DNA of 64,000 nucleotides from Chryseobacterium sp. VAUSW3 (lineage in GTDB: Bacteria > Bacteroidota > Bacteroidia > Flavobacteriales > Weeksellaceae), in contig NZ_NIUY01000003.1 in the NCBI RefSeq assembly GCF_002205795.1, positions 238,834 through 302,833 of the forward strand, in the 5' to 3' direction. The notes beneath the pieces were generated by a model. The model was not told the origin of the DNA. It did not search any database and was given only the letters and a program-made list of their open reading frames with translations. Numbering within the stretch: position 1 is the first letter of the stretch; every line of letters begins with the position of its first letter. Both the position numbers and the translations under genes were made by a program. This document shows positions 25,616 to 34,768 of the stretch, one piece after another.

Positions 25616-26608
25616 ATGACCTGGTTTGAAAAACTGATGGGCTTTGAGGAGGTTTCTCCTGAAAATGTACGGACGCATATTGAAATTGAAGGGGAGAAGC
25701 TGATCTCTAAAGCGAACGGAAAATCTTACCGCTTTGGCACACTGGAGCTTCCTTCTCTCAGGGATTTACAGCGTAAAATCAATCTCCGAGATTTTAAAGG
25801 AAAAATTTCCCTGTCGGAAACAGTTGGAAATGTCGGCATGTTGCATTGTGCTCCTGAAAATAACGGAGCGGTTTTTCAGGCTGCATCTCAGTTTAACCTT
25901 TTGGAAATGGTTCATCCCACTGTTACTCCCGAAAAGGGCGTTGGTATTTACGAAAATGATGCCACCCAGGGCCCTGCATGCGCCATTGCCTGTGGCGCTG
26001 GAACAGTGTACAGAAATTATTTTGTGCCGCTGAACGGACAGGTTGGCCAGACGGAATACCACCAGATTAATTGCCTTTCCCTGTTTGAAGATTTTTTCAA
26101 CAACGAAAAATTCAGGCTATGGAGCATGAGAAACGGTTACTGTTATCCCACCGCGCAGGGTTTGGAAAGAATTAATGCCCACATTACCGCAATGGATGAG
26201 GATGAAAGAGAAATCCTAAAAGGTAAACTGAAAGTGGGAATACAGTGGAATGCCGAAGTAACTACAGCCAATAAGGATCAGATTGTCAGTCAGGTATACT
26301 GTTCTGCGCTTCCCATCGGATATGTATCCGGATTCCCGGAACAGCAGTGGGAAAGCTTCGCAAAAATTATTTTAGAAGCCACTTATGAAGCCACCTTTTA
26401 TGCCGCACTAATCAATTTAGAGAACGGTGGTTCTAACAGGCTTTTGCTTACACTCGTAGGCGGGGGTGTTTTCGGAAACAAGACCGAATGGATTCTGGAT
26501 GCCATCAAAAAATCAGTTCAGAAGTTTAAAAACACAGATTTGGACGTACAAATCGTGAGTTATGGTCAGTCAAATGAAATGGTGAGGAAAATGATTGCTA
26601 CTGTTTAA
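25616..26608 (+). CDS. Conserved protein of unknown function
   Basis: A 330-residue soluble protein with no signal peptide. I do not recognise the family with certainty. It has a glycine-rich loop LTLVGGGVFGNKTEWILDAI near residues 280-300, preceded by NGGSN. That, followed by a beta strand and helix, is the kind of loop seen in macro-domain/PARG-like ADP-ribose-binding folds. A second conserved-looking segment is TQGPACAIACGAGTVYRNYF (near 117-136), with two cysteines. A nucleotide- or ADP-ribose-handling role is speculative. It stands between dnaK and the ndpA-like gene, each with its own promoter or terminator. Confidence 0.6.
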   Translation: MTWFEKLMGFEEVSPENVRTHIEIEGEKLISKANGKSYRFGTLELPSLRDLQRKINLRDFKGKISLSETVGNVGMLHCAPENNGAVFQAASQFNLLEMVHPTVTPEKGVGIYENDATQGPACAIACGAGTVYRNYFVPLNGQVGQTEYHQINCLSLFEDFFNNEKFRLWSMRNGYCYPTAQGLERINAHITAMDEDEREILKGKLKVGIQWNAEVTTANKDQIVSQVYCSALPIGYVSGFPEQQWESFAKIILEATYEATFYAALINLENGGSNRLLLTLVGGGVFGNKTEWILDAIKKSVQKFKNTDLDVQIVSYGQSNEMVRKMIATV

Positions 26609-26636
26609 AAAAGCCTCACACAAAACCGTAAAAAGT

Positions 26637-26666
26637 TTGCAGCCGCAGTCTTTAAAATTATCTTTG
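26637..26666 (+). promoter_or_regulatory. Promoter of the NdpA-like gene
   Basis: TTG (26637-26639), a 19-nt spacer and TATCTTTG (26659-26666) fit the Bacteroidota consensus; the ATG follows 22 nt later. Confidence 0.75.
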
Positions 26667-26688
26667 CAATCTCATTTAAAACTTAAAA

Positions 26689-27705
26689 ATGCTCTCAAAA
26701 ATTATCGTTCATAAAGTAGGAAACAGAATCAATCAGGAATCACTAATTCTTTCGCAGGAGGAGCTTCAGCTTGAAGATGAAATGAAGGAGCTGCTGGAAG
26801 ATTTCTTTCTGAAAGCCTTTAAATCCGAAGAACAATTTAGTTTCTATAGCGATACCTATCTGGTCAATAATCCGGTGTACAGCTCGGTTTCTGAAATTTT
26901 CGACGACAGAGACAAATTTGTTTACGAAGCTGAAAATATTGCGCAGCATCTTTACGAAGTGGCCGAAAATCCGCGTGTGCAGAGTGGCGAACTCTTCATC
27001 GTTTATTTTGAAGGCGAAGAAAATGCCGACGGAAACAAAATTGATTCAATCGGGATTTTCAAAACCGAAAATAAAAATCCTTTCCTGAAAATTTTCCCTC
27101 AGAATGAAGCTTTTGAAATTGAAAAAGATTACGGCATCGGGCTTTCCAAACTCGATAAAGGCGCGCTGATCTACAACAGCAGTAAAGAAACAGGCTATGC
27201 CGTTTCGGTGGTAGATAACAACAAAAATGGTGATATGTACTACTGGTTCGAGGATTTCTTGAAAGTAAAACAGCGCGATGATGAATATTTCCAGACCCAG
27301 GAAACCCTTACGGTGTATAAAGAATACATCACCAAACAGCTGCCTCAGGAATTTGAAACCACCAAAGCCGATCAGGCAGATTTTCTGAATAAATCGATCA
27401 CTTTTTTCAAGGAAAAGGAGACTTTCGATTACGATGAATTTACCAGAGAAGTGCTGGAAGATCCCAATGTGATTGAAAGTTTCGGAAATTTCAAATCCGA
27501 TTACGAACAGGAAATGCAGGTTTCCATCTCGGAAGATTTTGCGATTAGCGAAGCGGCCGTTAAAAAACAGAGCCGGGGCTTCAAAAGCGTCATAAAGCTC
27601 GATAAGAACTTTCATATCTATGTTCACGGCGACCGCAAGATGATTGAGACGGGCCAGGATGAAAAAGGCAAATATTACCGACTTTATTTCGAAGAAGAAA
27701 AGTAA
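26689..27705 (+). CDS. Nucleoid-associated protein, NdpA/YejK-like
   Basis: A 338-residue protein with the NdpA (37-kDa nucleoid-associated protein) pattern: a start KIIVHKVGNRINQESLILS, a central SGELFIVYFEGEE segment, and the C-terminal IKLDKNFHIYVHGDRKMIE. NdpA/YejK proteins bind DNA or RNA and have been tied to nucleoid organisation and topoisomerase regulation. It is acidic overall. It seems monocistronic, with its own clear promoter. Confidence 0.8.
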   Translation: MLSKIIVHKVGNRINQESLILSQEELQLEDEMKELLEDFFLKAFKSEEQFSFYSDTYLVNNPVYSSVSEIFDDRDKFVYEAENIAQHLYEVAENPRVQSGELFIVYFEGEENADGNKIDSIGIFKTENKNPFLKIFPQNEAFEIEKDYGIGLSKLDKGALIYNSSKETGYAVSVVDNNKNGDMYYWFEDFLKVKQRDDEYFQTQETLTVYKEYITKQLPQEFETTKADQADFLNKSITFFKEKETFDYDEFTREVLEDPNVIESFGNFKSDYEQEMQVSISEDFAISEAAVKKQSRGFKSVIKLDKNFHIYVHGDRKMIETGQDEKGKYYRLYFEEEK

Positions 27706-27728
27706 ATTATTATGTTAAATAAAAGTAG

Positions 27729-27736
27729 TATATTTG
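27729..27736 (+). promoter_or_regulatory. -7 element of the phytochrome operon
   Basis: TATATTTG matches the -7 consensus and lies 26 nt before the bphP start. The -33 element is not obvious. Confidence 0.55.
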
Positions 27737-27761
27737 TTTATTACTTTCATTATTTCTGCCT

Positions 27762-29951
27762 ATGAATTTTGTGGATTGCCACGAGGAAAAAATACATATT
27801 TCGGGTCATATCCAGGATTTTGGATACCTTATCGGGCTGGATGCTGATTCGCAAACAGTGAAATTTTTCTCACAGAATATTTCAGAGCTTTTTCCTATGG
27901 ATAAAGGCTCTTTTGGTAAAAAAATAAGTGACAATCCCCAGGCCTTCCGCGCTTTGCTGGATTCGGTTGTTGTTACCAACCTTGATTTTAAAACCATGAG
28001 AGAAACAGATGTTTTTCTCGACAGAATAGAAATTAAAGGAAAACTTTTTCACTTAACCATTTACAGGTATTTAGAAAATGTATTTTTGGAGTTCGAGCAG
28101 ATTATTGAACACTTTAATCAAAAAAACTTTGTCACCAAAAAATACGAAAATATTCATAATGCAACCGATTCCAAAGATATCTGGAATGAGTTGCTCAATT
28201 CGGTATACGAAGCGGTAGAATACGACAGAATCATGCTGTACCGTTTTCTGGAAGACGGCAGCGGCAAAGTAATTGCCGAAAAAGTAAAAAGCAAGGTCGA
28301 AAGTTTCCTCCACCTGCATTATCCTGAAAATGATATCCCAAGACAGGCAAGGGCACTGTATCTTAAAAAGCGCAAACGTATTTTCAGCAATGTGTACTCC
28401 GAACCGGTTCCCATCATCAGCAGTACAGATGCGGCGGTGGATTTAACCTATTCCTCCGTGAGGGCAATGTCGCCGGTTCATGGGCAGTACCTTAAAAATA
28501 CCGGTGTAGCCTCCAGTTTCAGTACTTCCATTGTCGTCAATAATAAACTGTGGGGAATGGTGACCTGCCAGAATATTGAACCCAAACATATCGATTTGGT
28601 CAACCGCATCCGTGCCGAAGTTTTTACCGTAATCGCGGCAAACGCCTACACCTCCTATAAATCGAAACAGCTGCTTGCCGACAGTATAGAGCTCGACCGT
28701 AAAATTGTAGCCCTGAAGGCAAAACTCATGGCTTATGATAACCTTGAGAATTCCCTCTTCAGTAACGTTGCGGAAATGCAGGAATATCCGGAAGCCGATG
28801 GGCTGGCGATTATTGTAGGTCATCATATCAGAACTTCAGGGCAGGTACCTTCCGATGAAAACATCCTCAAAATAGTACAGTACGCAAGAGAAAATCCCCT
28901 GAAGAATTTTTACGCCACCAATCATTTCAGTAATTCCCAGCAGGGAAATCTGGGTAGGATAGAGAATGCAGCAGGCGTGATGTTCGGGTTTACCGACGAC
29001 AAGCGGAATGAGCTGCTCATCTGGTTCCGCAAAGAAATCGACGGGCAGATCCTGTGGGCAGGCAATCCGGCGAAAAAAACCGAAGCCAGAATCGTTGACG
29101 GTGAGGAACTGATTGTAATTTCCCCGCGGAAATCTTTTGAAACCTATATCGAAGAAATCAAAGGAAAAGCACAGCCCTGGAAAAACAAAGATATTTTCGC
29201 CGCTAAAAAAGTGGTGGCAACCATTCTGGAAACAACCTACACCCAGTTCAGAAGGGTGCAGGAATTAAATGAAGAACTCCGCAATCTTAATGAGGAACTC
29301 GACAGTTTTTCATACACCATTTCCCATGATTTGGGCACGCCTTTAACCGTGATTAAACTCAATGCCCAGCTCCTCGAGAAATCCCATCACGATAATCCTG
29401 AAGTCCGCAAAAGAATCGCCAGTATTTTAAAGGAAATCCTGGGTATGGAAAACATGATGCGTGACGTACTGAGCCTTAGCCGTGCTAAATCATCCGAAAT
29501 CACAGTTCAGGAGCTGTCTGCAACCGCTATTGTCAATAAAGTCTCTTGCGATATGAAGCTAACACTTAACCAAAATGCCGAAATTATCGTGGGCGACCTG
29601 CCTAATGTAATGGGAGACGAAACCATGCTTACCCAGGTATTCCTGAACATCATTGGCAATGCCGTGAAATATTCTTCCAAAAGTGAGAATCCAAAAGTGG
29701 AAATCAATGGGAAAGTGGAAGGCGACTATGTAATTTACACAGTAAAAGATAACGGAATCGGAATTCCCGAATCAGCACAGGCCCATATGTTCAAGATCTT
29801 CAACCGGATGGACAATGCCAAATCCTTTGAAGGGAATGGCGTAGGTCTTTCCATTGCATATCGAATTATGAAACGTCTGGGCGGGAATATTACCTATGAA
29901 AGTAAAGAAAATGAAGGAACGACCTTTATTTTGACCTTTAAAAAACCTTAA
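27762..29951 (+). CDS. bphP: Bacteriophytochrome sensor histidine kinase
   Basis: A 729-residue red/far-red photoreceptor kinase. The biliverdin-attaching cysteine is C6 in VDCHEEKIHISGHIQDFG, just before the PAS domain. The GAF domain has PENDIPRQAR near 188 (the DIP motif) and SPVHGQYLKNTGV with the conserved His near 240. A PHY domain follows (about 325-500), then HisKA with SHDLGTPL (phosphorylated His near 523), and HATPase with NAVKYSS, DNGIGIP and GNGVGLS. The usual CHH in GAF is CQN here, so one chromophore-contacting His is changed. No receiver domain is attached, and no response regulator is adjacent. It overlaps bphO by one base (TAATG). Confidence 0.92.
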   Translation: MNFVDCHEEKIHISGHIQDFGYLIGLDADSQTVKFFSQNISELFPMDKGSFGKKISDNPQAFRALLDSVVVTNLDFKTMRETDVFLDRIEIKGKLFHLTIYRYLENVFLEFEQIIEHFNQKNFVTKKYENIHNATDSKDIWNELLNSVYEAVEYDRIMLYRFLEDGSGKVIAEKVKSKVESFLHLHYPENDIPRQARALYLKKRKRIFSNVYSEPVPIISSTDAAVDLTYSSVRAMSPVHGQYLKNTGVASSFSTSIVVNNKLWGMVTCQNIEPKHIDLVNRIRAEVFTVIAANAYTSYKSKQLLADSIELDRKIVALKAKLMAYDNLENSLFSNVAEMQEYPEADGLAIIVGHHIRTSGQVPSDENILKIVQYARENPLKNFYATNHFSNSQQGNLGRIENAAGVMFGFTDDKRNELLIWFRKEIDGQILWAGNPAKKTEARIVDGEELIVISPRKSFETYIEEIKGKAQPWKNKDIFAAKKVVATILETTYTQFRRVQELNEELRNLNEELDSFSYTISHDLGTPLTVIKLNAQLLEKSHHDNPEVRKRIASILKEILGMENMMRDVLSLSRAKSSEITVQELSATAIVNKVSCDMKLTLNQNAEIIVGDLPNVMGDETMLTQVFLNIIGNAVKYSSKSENPKVEINGKVEGDYVIYTVKDNGIGIPESAQAHMFKIFNRMDNAKSFEGNGVGLSIAYRIMKRLGGNITYESKENEGTTFILTFKKP

Positions 29952-30505
29952 TGATTTCTGAAATTTTAAAAGCAAATACCAAAATCCTGCACGACCGTGT
30001 GGAGGCACATTTCAATTCCCAAAGGATTTTCGACGGTCGTTTTTCAGTCGTTGATTACAGAAATCTCATCCGCTACAATTACCTTTTCCTTCTGCAGTTT
30101 GAAGATGCGGTTTTTTCTGCGGTAACTCCTAAGAATGCACAGCAACTCGATCTTGAAAAAAGAAGAAAACTGGCTTCGATTAAAAAGGATATGGATGTGC
30201 TGAATATTGAAGAATCAGCAACCCTTACGCCTGTGGAAATAAAAAATGAAGCCGAAGCGTTCGGGATTTTATACGTGATGGAAGGTTCCACTTTAGGTGG
30301 AAATGTCATCGCAAAACAGCTTTCAAAGCATCCGGATTTTCAAGATTTGTCTTTCAGTTATTTTCGGTGTTATGGCGAAAATACTGGTTCTTACTGGAAG
30401 AATTTTAAACAGGTTTTAGATCAGGAGATCACGGTTGAAAGGCATCAGGACTGTATTTCCGGGGCAGAAAAAGCTTATCAGTTCCTGCTGAGCCTTTCGG
30501 TGTAA
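29951..30505 (+). CDS. bphO: Phytochrome-associated haem oxygenase
   Basis: A 184-residue cytoplasmic haem oxygenase that opens haem to biliverdin, CO and iron, supplying the chromophore of the phytochrome. The proximal haem ligand is His14 in KILHDRVEAHF, and the distal helix has GILYVMEGSTLGGNV, the BphO form of the glycine-rich haem-contact motif. Length fits BphO. Its start codon overlaps the bphP stop, so receptor and chromophore enzyme are made together. Confidence 0.92.
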   Translation: MISEILKANTKILHDRVEAHFNSQRIFDGRFSVVDYRNLIRYNYLFLLQFEDAVFSAVTPKNAQQLDLEKRRKLASIKKDMDVLNIEESATLTPVEIKNEAEAFGILYVMEGSTLGGNVIAKQLSKHPDFQDLSFSYFRCYGENTGSYWKNFKQVLDQEITVERHQDCISGAEKAYQFLLSLSV

Positions 30506-30554
30506 ATTCGTGGTTTCATATTTGATGTTCCTCTGTATAGAAAAATCTATCAAG

Positions 30555-31571
30555 ATGTGCCTTACCTATTCGCCAAAATATGATCACCTTACCGCCGAAG
30601 AAGAAAAGCTCCTGAATGAGGATGTTGAACTCATCGAAAAAGCCGTCTCGGTTTCCCATAAACTCAATGAAAAGAGAATTTCTACCCGTAATGCTCATGC
30701 CAAATCTTTTGGTTTTGTGCGCGGAGATTTTATTCCCGTCGTCAATGAGGCGGCTGATTTTTCTGAATTTTTAAAGGGCCACAATTTAGGCGTCATTATC
30801 CGTTATTCGCATCCGAATGCCTTTGTTTCAGAAGGCAGCGGCGAATATCCGCTGTATGGATGTGCCGTTAAAATCTACAATAAAAACATTCCCGTAAGCG
30901 CCAAATTTCCTTTGGTAAATCTTCCGGTTTTTGTGACAAATTCGGTTTCGAAGTTTTTAAAACTTCACATCAAAGCCAACCGGTTTATAATTTCGCGGGG
31001 AACGCCGTTTTCTCTTTCATTTTTAAAGATTCCGGGACTTATCAGAGCCGGGCTGAGTCTCTTTTTTGATAAAGAAATCCTGCCCATCCTCAACAACGTC
31101 ATGAAGGTGCTGGATATTGAAAAACAGTGGATTTCCTCGTACGATTTTCATTCTGTTGGCTGTTTCCGGCTCGGAGAACGAATGGTGAAAATCCGTCTCA
31201 AACCGTCACAAAATAAGAAAGTTCAGAAAGGCGAAGACATTGACCAGGCAAAAACCCTAAGGAACTATTTTCTGAATAATGAACTTTTACTCGATTTTCA
31301 GGTTCAGCTGGCGGTTGATGAAAAGAAAACGCCGGTAAATAATCTGCTGAAAGATTGGAAGGAAAAACATTCGGAGTTCATTACGGTAGGGGAAATTAGA
31401 TTACCGAAACAGAATATTTCAGATTACGAAACCATCAGTTACGAAAACCTCTCATTCAATCCTTTTGAAAACCCGGAAGAATTGCAGCCGGTAGGACGAA
31501 TGCAGAAAATCCGTCAGAAAATCTATAACCAGTCTGTCGCCACCCGGCAGTTTTTAAACCAACAGAAATAA
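30555..31571 (+). CDS. Catalase-like haem protein (y4iL-type family)
   Basis: A 338-residue protein related to haem catalases but shorter. STRNAHAKSFGFVRGDF corresponds to the distal-histidine region of catalase (arginine/histidine before a GxxxG-like turn). VIIRYSHPNAF and GCAVKIYN...LPVFVTN match the catalase strands with RFS and GxAxKFY...PVFF. SSYDFHSVGCFRLGERMVKIRLKP matches the region leading to the haem-side part. Activity may be weak catalase, peroxidase or another haem reaction. ATG 30555 is chosen because residues after MCLTYSPKYD begin the family pattern; upstream starts at 30525 and 30510 are possible. It lies 49 nt after bphO and 1 nt before the glycosylase gene. Confidence 0.7.
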   Translation: MCLTYSPKYDHLTAEEEKLLNEDVELIEKAVSVSHKLNEKRISTRNAHAKSFGFVRGDFIPVVNEAADFSEFLKGHNLGVIIRYSHPNAFVSEGSGEYPLYGCAVKIYNKNIPVSAKFPLVNLPVFVTNSVSKFLKLHIKANRFIISRGTPFSLSFLKIPGLIRAGLSLFFDKEILPILNNVMKVLDIEKQWISSYDFHSVGCFRLGERMVKIRLKPSQNKKVQKGEDIDQAKTLRNYFLNNELLLDFQVQLAVDEKKTPVNNLLKDWKEKHSEFITVGEIRLPKQNISDYETISYENLSFNPFENPEELQPVGRMQKIRQKIYNQSVATRQFLNQQK

Positions 31572-31572
31572 C

Positions 31573-32307
31573 ATGCCAGAAGGACCTTCCATCTTACATT
31601 TAAAAAACAGACTCCAGCGTTTCAAAGGAAAAACCGTTTCTGAAGCTTCCGGCTACAGCGAAATGGATAAATCTGCCATCGACCACATTAAAATTTTTGA
31701 CATTGATGCCTACGGGAAAAATCTGCTTTTCGTGTTTAAGGATTTCTTTGTTGGTGTGCATCTTGGGCTTTTCGGAAGCATGCTTGTGAATAAAAGAAAA
31801 AAGGTGAATGCCAGCTTTTCGCTTCATTTTCCTCATTCGGAAATTAATTTTTATGTCGCCCATCCCAAATTGTACGAGGGAAAACCAACCGATTATTTTA
31901 ATTTTAAAACCGATATTTTAAAAGAGGAGTTCGACGGAGAGTTCGTCCTGAGCACACTTCAGCAACATTATGCCGACCAGATGATCGGTGATGCGCTGCT
32001 GGACCAGGAGCTGTTTACCGGCGTTGGTAACATCATCAGGATTGAAGCGCTTTACCGTGCGAAAATTCATCCCGACAGTCCCGTGAAAAACATCCCTGAG
32101 AAAAAATTGGTATACCTGATCGAAACGGTGGTGAATTACGCCTACGAATTTCTCGATCTGCTGAAAACAGATCAGGTAAAAGAAAAAACGCTGATCTATG
32201 GAAAAAAGTCCTGTCCGAAAGACAAAACAGAGCTCATTATTGATGAGATGGGAAAAGTAAAACGCAAGACTTACGTTTGCCCCAAATGCCAAAAAATATA
32301 TTCATAA
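31573..32307 (+). CDS. Fpg/Nei-family DNA glycosylase with incomplete zinc finger
   Basis: A 244-residue base-excision repair enzyme. The N-terminus MPEGPS provides the catalytic Pro2 (Schiff base) and Glu3. The H2TH DNA-binding domain has LLDQELFTGVGNIIRIEALYRAKIHP (positions about 135-162). The C-terminal zinc-finger region has C214 (SCPKDK), then C235 and C238 (VCPKCQ). The usual second cysteine is replaced, with Asp217 near that place, so the finger has three of four cysteines. Whether zinc still binds is unclear. It removes oxidised bases, which fits the phytochrome/haem/catalase-like genes before it on the same strand; the catalase-like stop is one base away. Confidence 0.85.
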   Translation: MPEGPSILHLKNRLQRFKGKTVSEASGYSEMDKSAIDHIKIFDIDAYGKNLLFVFKDFFVGVHLGLFGSMLVNKRKKVNASFSLHFPHSEINFYVAHPKLYEGKPTDYFNFKTDILKEEFDGEFVLSTLQQHYADQMIGDALLDQELFTGVGNIIRIEALYRAKIHPDSPVKNIPEKKLVYLIETVVNYAYEFLDLLKTDQVKEKTLIYGKKSCPKDKTELIIDEMGKVKRKTYVCPKCQKIYS

Positions 32308-32334
32308 AAAAATCCTGCAATGCCGCAGGATTTT
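32307..32334. terminator. Terminator after the phytochrome-glycosylase operon
   Basis: The stem AAATCCTGC/GCAGGATTT is flanked by A7 on the left and TTTT on the right; it ends the plus-strand operon and may also act for minus-strand transcripts from cysK. Confidence 0.75.
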
Positions 32335-32448
32335 AATTTTACTATGGGAAATTTTCTTTCTCGCAGATTGAGCAGATCTCACTGATTTAAACTTTTGAAT
32401 ATGATCATATTGAAAAAAATCAGGAATCTGCGGGAAATTTAGCGTCCG

Positions 32449-33381
32449 TTAAGATTCGAAAACATTTTCTCCGAAAAGCCCTTCTGTAGACCAGTAACGT
32501 TCTCCGGTATCATAATTGAAGGTGAGGATTTTCGAACCGTCGGGAATTTCCGAAAGTTTTCTGTTGATGGCGGCGAGCGATGCCCCGGTGGAGATTCCTG
32601 CAAGTATTCCTTCCTCACGTGCGAGTCTTCTGCTGAATTCATAGGCTTCTTCTTTTTCCACCTGAATAGAGCCGTCCAGAAGACCGGTATTTAAAACTCC
32701 GGGAATAAATCCGGCACCAATGCCCTGCAGCGGGTGTGGTCCCGGCTTTCCACCTGAAATTACAGGTGAGTCATGTGGTTCTACGGCAAAGCTTTTCAGG
32801 TTGGGGAATTTATGCTTCAACACTCGGGTAACACCGGTGATATGTCCGCCTGTTCCCACGCCGGTGATGAGGTAATCGAAACCTTCGGGAAAATCGGCAA
32901 GGATTTCCTGGGCGGTAGTTTTTTGGTGAATATCGGGATTTGCTTCGTTTTCAAACTGCTGCGGAATCCAGACATTGTCGAGTTCCTCTGCCATTTCTTG
33001 CGCTTTTTTTACGGCACCCGACGTTCCCAATTCTTTTTGGGTAAGCACAAACTGTGCGCCGTACGCCGACATCAGTTTGCGGCGCTCCACACTCATGCTT
33101 TCTGGCATCACCAGCACGAGTTTGTAGCCTTTCACGGCACAAACCATCGCCAATCCTACGCCCGTATTGCCCGAAGTAGGCTCTACAATCAGTGTGTCTT
33201 TGTTGATTTTGCCTTCCCGTTCAGCTTTTTCAATCATCGAGAGGGCAATTCTGTCCTTAATGCTGCCACCTGGATTCTGTTTTTCGAGTTTCATCCATAC
33301 TTCTACGTTCTTATCGAAAAGTTTATTGATTCTTACCGTGGGAGTATTCCCGATGGCTTCCAAAACATTGTTCAGTTTCAT
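32449..33381 (-). CDS. cysK: Cysteine synthase (O-acetylserine sulfhydrylase)
   Basis: A 310-residue PLP enzyme that makes cysteine from O-acetylserine and sulfide. The PLP lysine lies in [10 protein letters not shown] near residue 42; the phosphate loop is [11 protein letters not shown]; the substrate loop is [10 protein letters not shown]; and GISTGAS closes the PLP ring contact. Length and the GERYWST C-terminal motif fit CysK rather than cystathionine beta-synthase. cysE, giving its substrate, lies 273 nt upstream on the same strand. Confidence 0.93.
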   Translation of the reverse strand: MKLNNVLEAIGNTPTVRINKLFDKNVEVWMKLEKQNPGGSIKDRIALSMIEKAEREGKINKDTLIVEPTSGNTGVGLAMVCAVKGYKLVLVMPESMSVERRKLMSAYGAQFVLTQKELGTSGAVKKAQEMAEELDNVWIPQQFENEANPDIHQKTTAQEILADFPEGFDYLITGVGTGGHITGVTRVLKHKFPNLKSFAVEPHDSPVISGGKPGPHPLQGIGAGFIPGVLNTGLLDGSIQVEKEEAYEFSRRLAREEGILAGISTGASLAAINRKLSEIPDGSKILTFNYDTGERYWSTEGLFGENVFES

Positions 33382-33654
33382 ATATTCTGTTTTTAAGTTA
33401 TTTCAATTGCCGGCAGATTTTGCCTTTAAATTTCAATGCACTTCAGTGTGCCCCCTTGTGAAATCTTTGTGAACACTGTGGTAAAAAAACAATACCTACC
33501 ACAAAATTTAATCTTATTTGTTCAAAAGACCCCAAAAGGTTATGATTAATCTCTGTGTCCTCTAAATAGAACGCTGTGTTCTCTGTGGTAAACTTTGCAT
33601 CTCCTCTTAGTTCTTCAAAAACCGTCCCATCATCGATCACCCATCACCCTATAT
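33382..33654. other. cysE-cysK spacer with degenerate repeats
   Basis: No gene is seen here. Two imperfect copies of a CTTTGTGAACACTGTGGTAA-like string (near 33463-33484 and 33574-33596, the second as CTCTGTGTTCTCTGTGGTAA) are present. Such strings are common dispersed intergenic repeats in flavobacteria. No convincing promoter for cysK was recognised. Confidence 0.45.
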
Positions 33655-34470
33655 TTAAATAACAAAATTTATCGGTTCATTCACCGGCAGTTTATTTTTC
33701 ACCGTCACCAATCCCCTGTGAAATACGACAGAGTTCGGCGCGACACTTTCAGTAATCCATACGTTACCACCGATGAGTGCGTGTGCTCCGATTACGGTTT
33801 CACCACCCAAAATGGTGGCGTTGGCATATATTACCACGTTATCTTCAATGGTCGGGTGCCGTTTTTCATTGGCCAAGTCTTTAGTCACCGATAGCGCGCC
33901 CAACGTGACGCCCTGGTAAAGTTTCACATTCTTTCCGATCACCGTTGTTTCTCCGATCACAATTCCGGTTCCGTGGTCGATGAAGAAATTTTTGCCGATT
34001 TCTGCTCCGGGATGAATATCGATTCCGGTTTTGCTGTGCGCAAATTCGGTCCAGATTCGGGGAATCAGCGGAACATTATTTTTAAAAAGTTCGTGCGAAA
34101 AACGGTACACCGCAATGGCAAAAAAACCGGGATAGGAGAACATAACCTCTTCCATATTCTTTGCGGCCGGATCGTTTTCGCAGATATACCGTGCATCGTC
34201 TTCGAGCGTGCGGTAGATTTTAGGAAATTTCGCGAAAAAAACATCGCTTTCTACGGCTTCCTGGCCTTTCATGACACTCGAAAGAATTTCTTTGAATTCA
34301 GTCTTAAAACCTTCAAGACGCTCTTCAATCTGTGGGATTTCCGAACAGCGATGGTATTCGAGGAAAAAGATAAACCGGAAAAACCGGTCGATAAAATCTT
34401 CGGTCTTCCTTTTGTCGATATCAAATTTTCTGTTGCGGTATCCCTGGTGAAGATGTTCTGTAAAACTCAT
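33655..34470 (-). CDS. cysE: Serine O-acetyltransferase
   Basis: A 271-residue enzyme making O-acetylserine from serine and acetyl-CoA. The N-terminal helical domain is followed by a left-handed beta-helix of hexapeptide repeats (IDIHPGAEIGKNFFIDHG, GIVIGETTVIG, VKLYQGVTLGALSV). The catalytic His is in IDHGTG, with the family loop KRHPTIEDNVVIYANATILGG. It is in the same direction as cysK and forms the cysteine synthesis pair. Confidence 0.93.
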   Translation of the reverse strand: MSFTEHLHQGYRNRKFDIDKRKTEDFIDRFFRFIFFLEYHRCSEIPQIEERLEGFKTEFKEILSSVMKGQEAVESDVFFAKFPKIYRTLEDDARYICENDPAAKNMEEVMFSYPGFFAIAVYRFSHELFKNNVPLIPRIWTEFAHSKTGIDIHPGAEIGKNFFIDHGTGIVIGETTVIGKNVKLYQGVTLGALSVTKDLANEKRHPTIEDNVVIYANATILGGETVIGAHALIGGNVWITESVAPNSVVFHRGLVTVKNKLPVNEPINFVI

Positions 34471-34706
34471 AATGATTTTTCGGAAAGTTTACACAAAGGT
34501 ATGCAAGAATTTATCCAAAAATAATTGATTCATGGTAAGAAAAACTGAATAGAGCGATTCATAAAAAAGATGACCGGCAACAGTCTGCTCTGTCGGAAGT
34601 CATCAGATTCCGCTTACTCCGGCACGTAACAGAAAACGTTCTGTAAGAGATCGTGATTAGAATATTGGGGGATGATGATTTTTGACAAAACTTTACACGC
34701 TCATTT

Positions 34707-34737
34707 TTGTCTGCAACTTCAATATTTTGTAAATTTG
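34707..34737 (+). promoter_or_regulatory. Promoter of mdh
   Basis: TTG (34707-34709), a 20-nt spacer and TAAATTTG (34730-34737) match the consensus exactly. This gives a start near 34744 and an unusually long leader of about 130 nt that holds the tandem repeat at 34769-34871. The rest of the 404-nt cysE-mdh gap (34471-34700) shows no other feature. Confidence 0.8.
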
Positions 34738-34768
34738 ACTTCAGAAAAGAAACTTTTAAAAATTAAAT

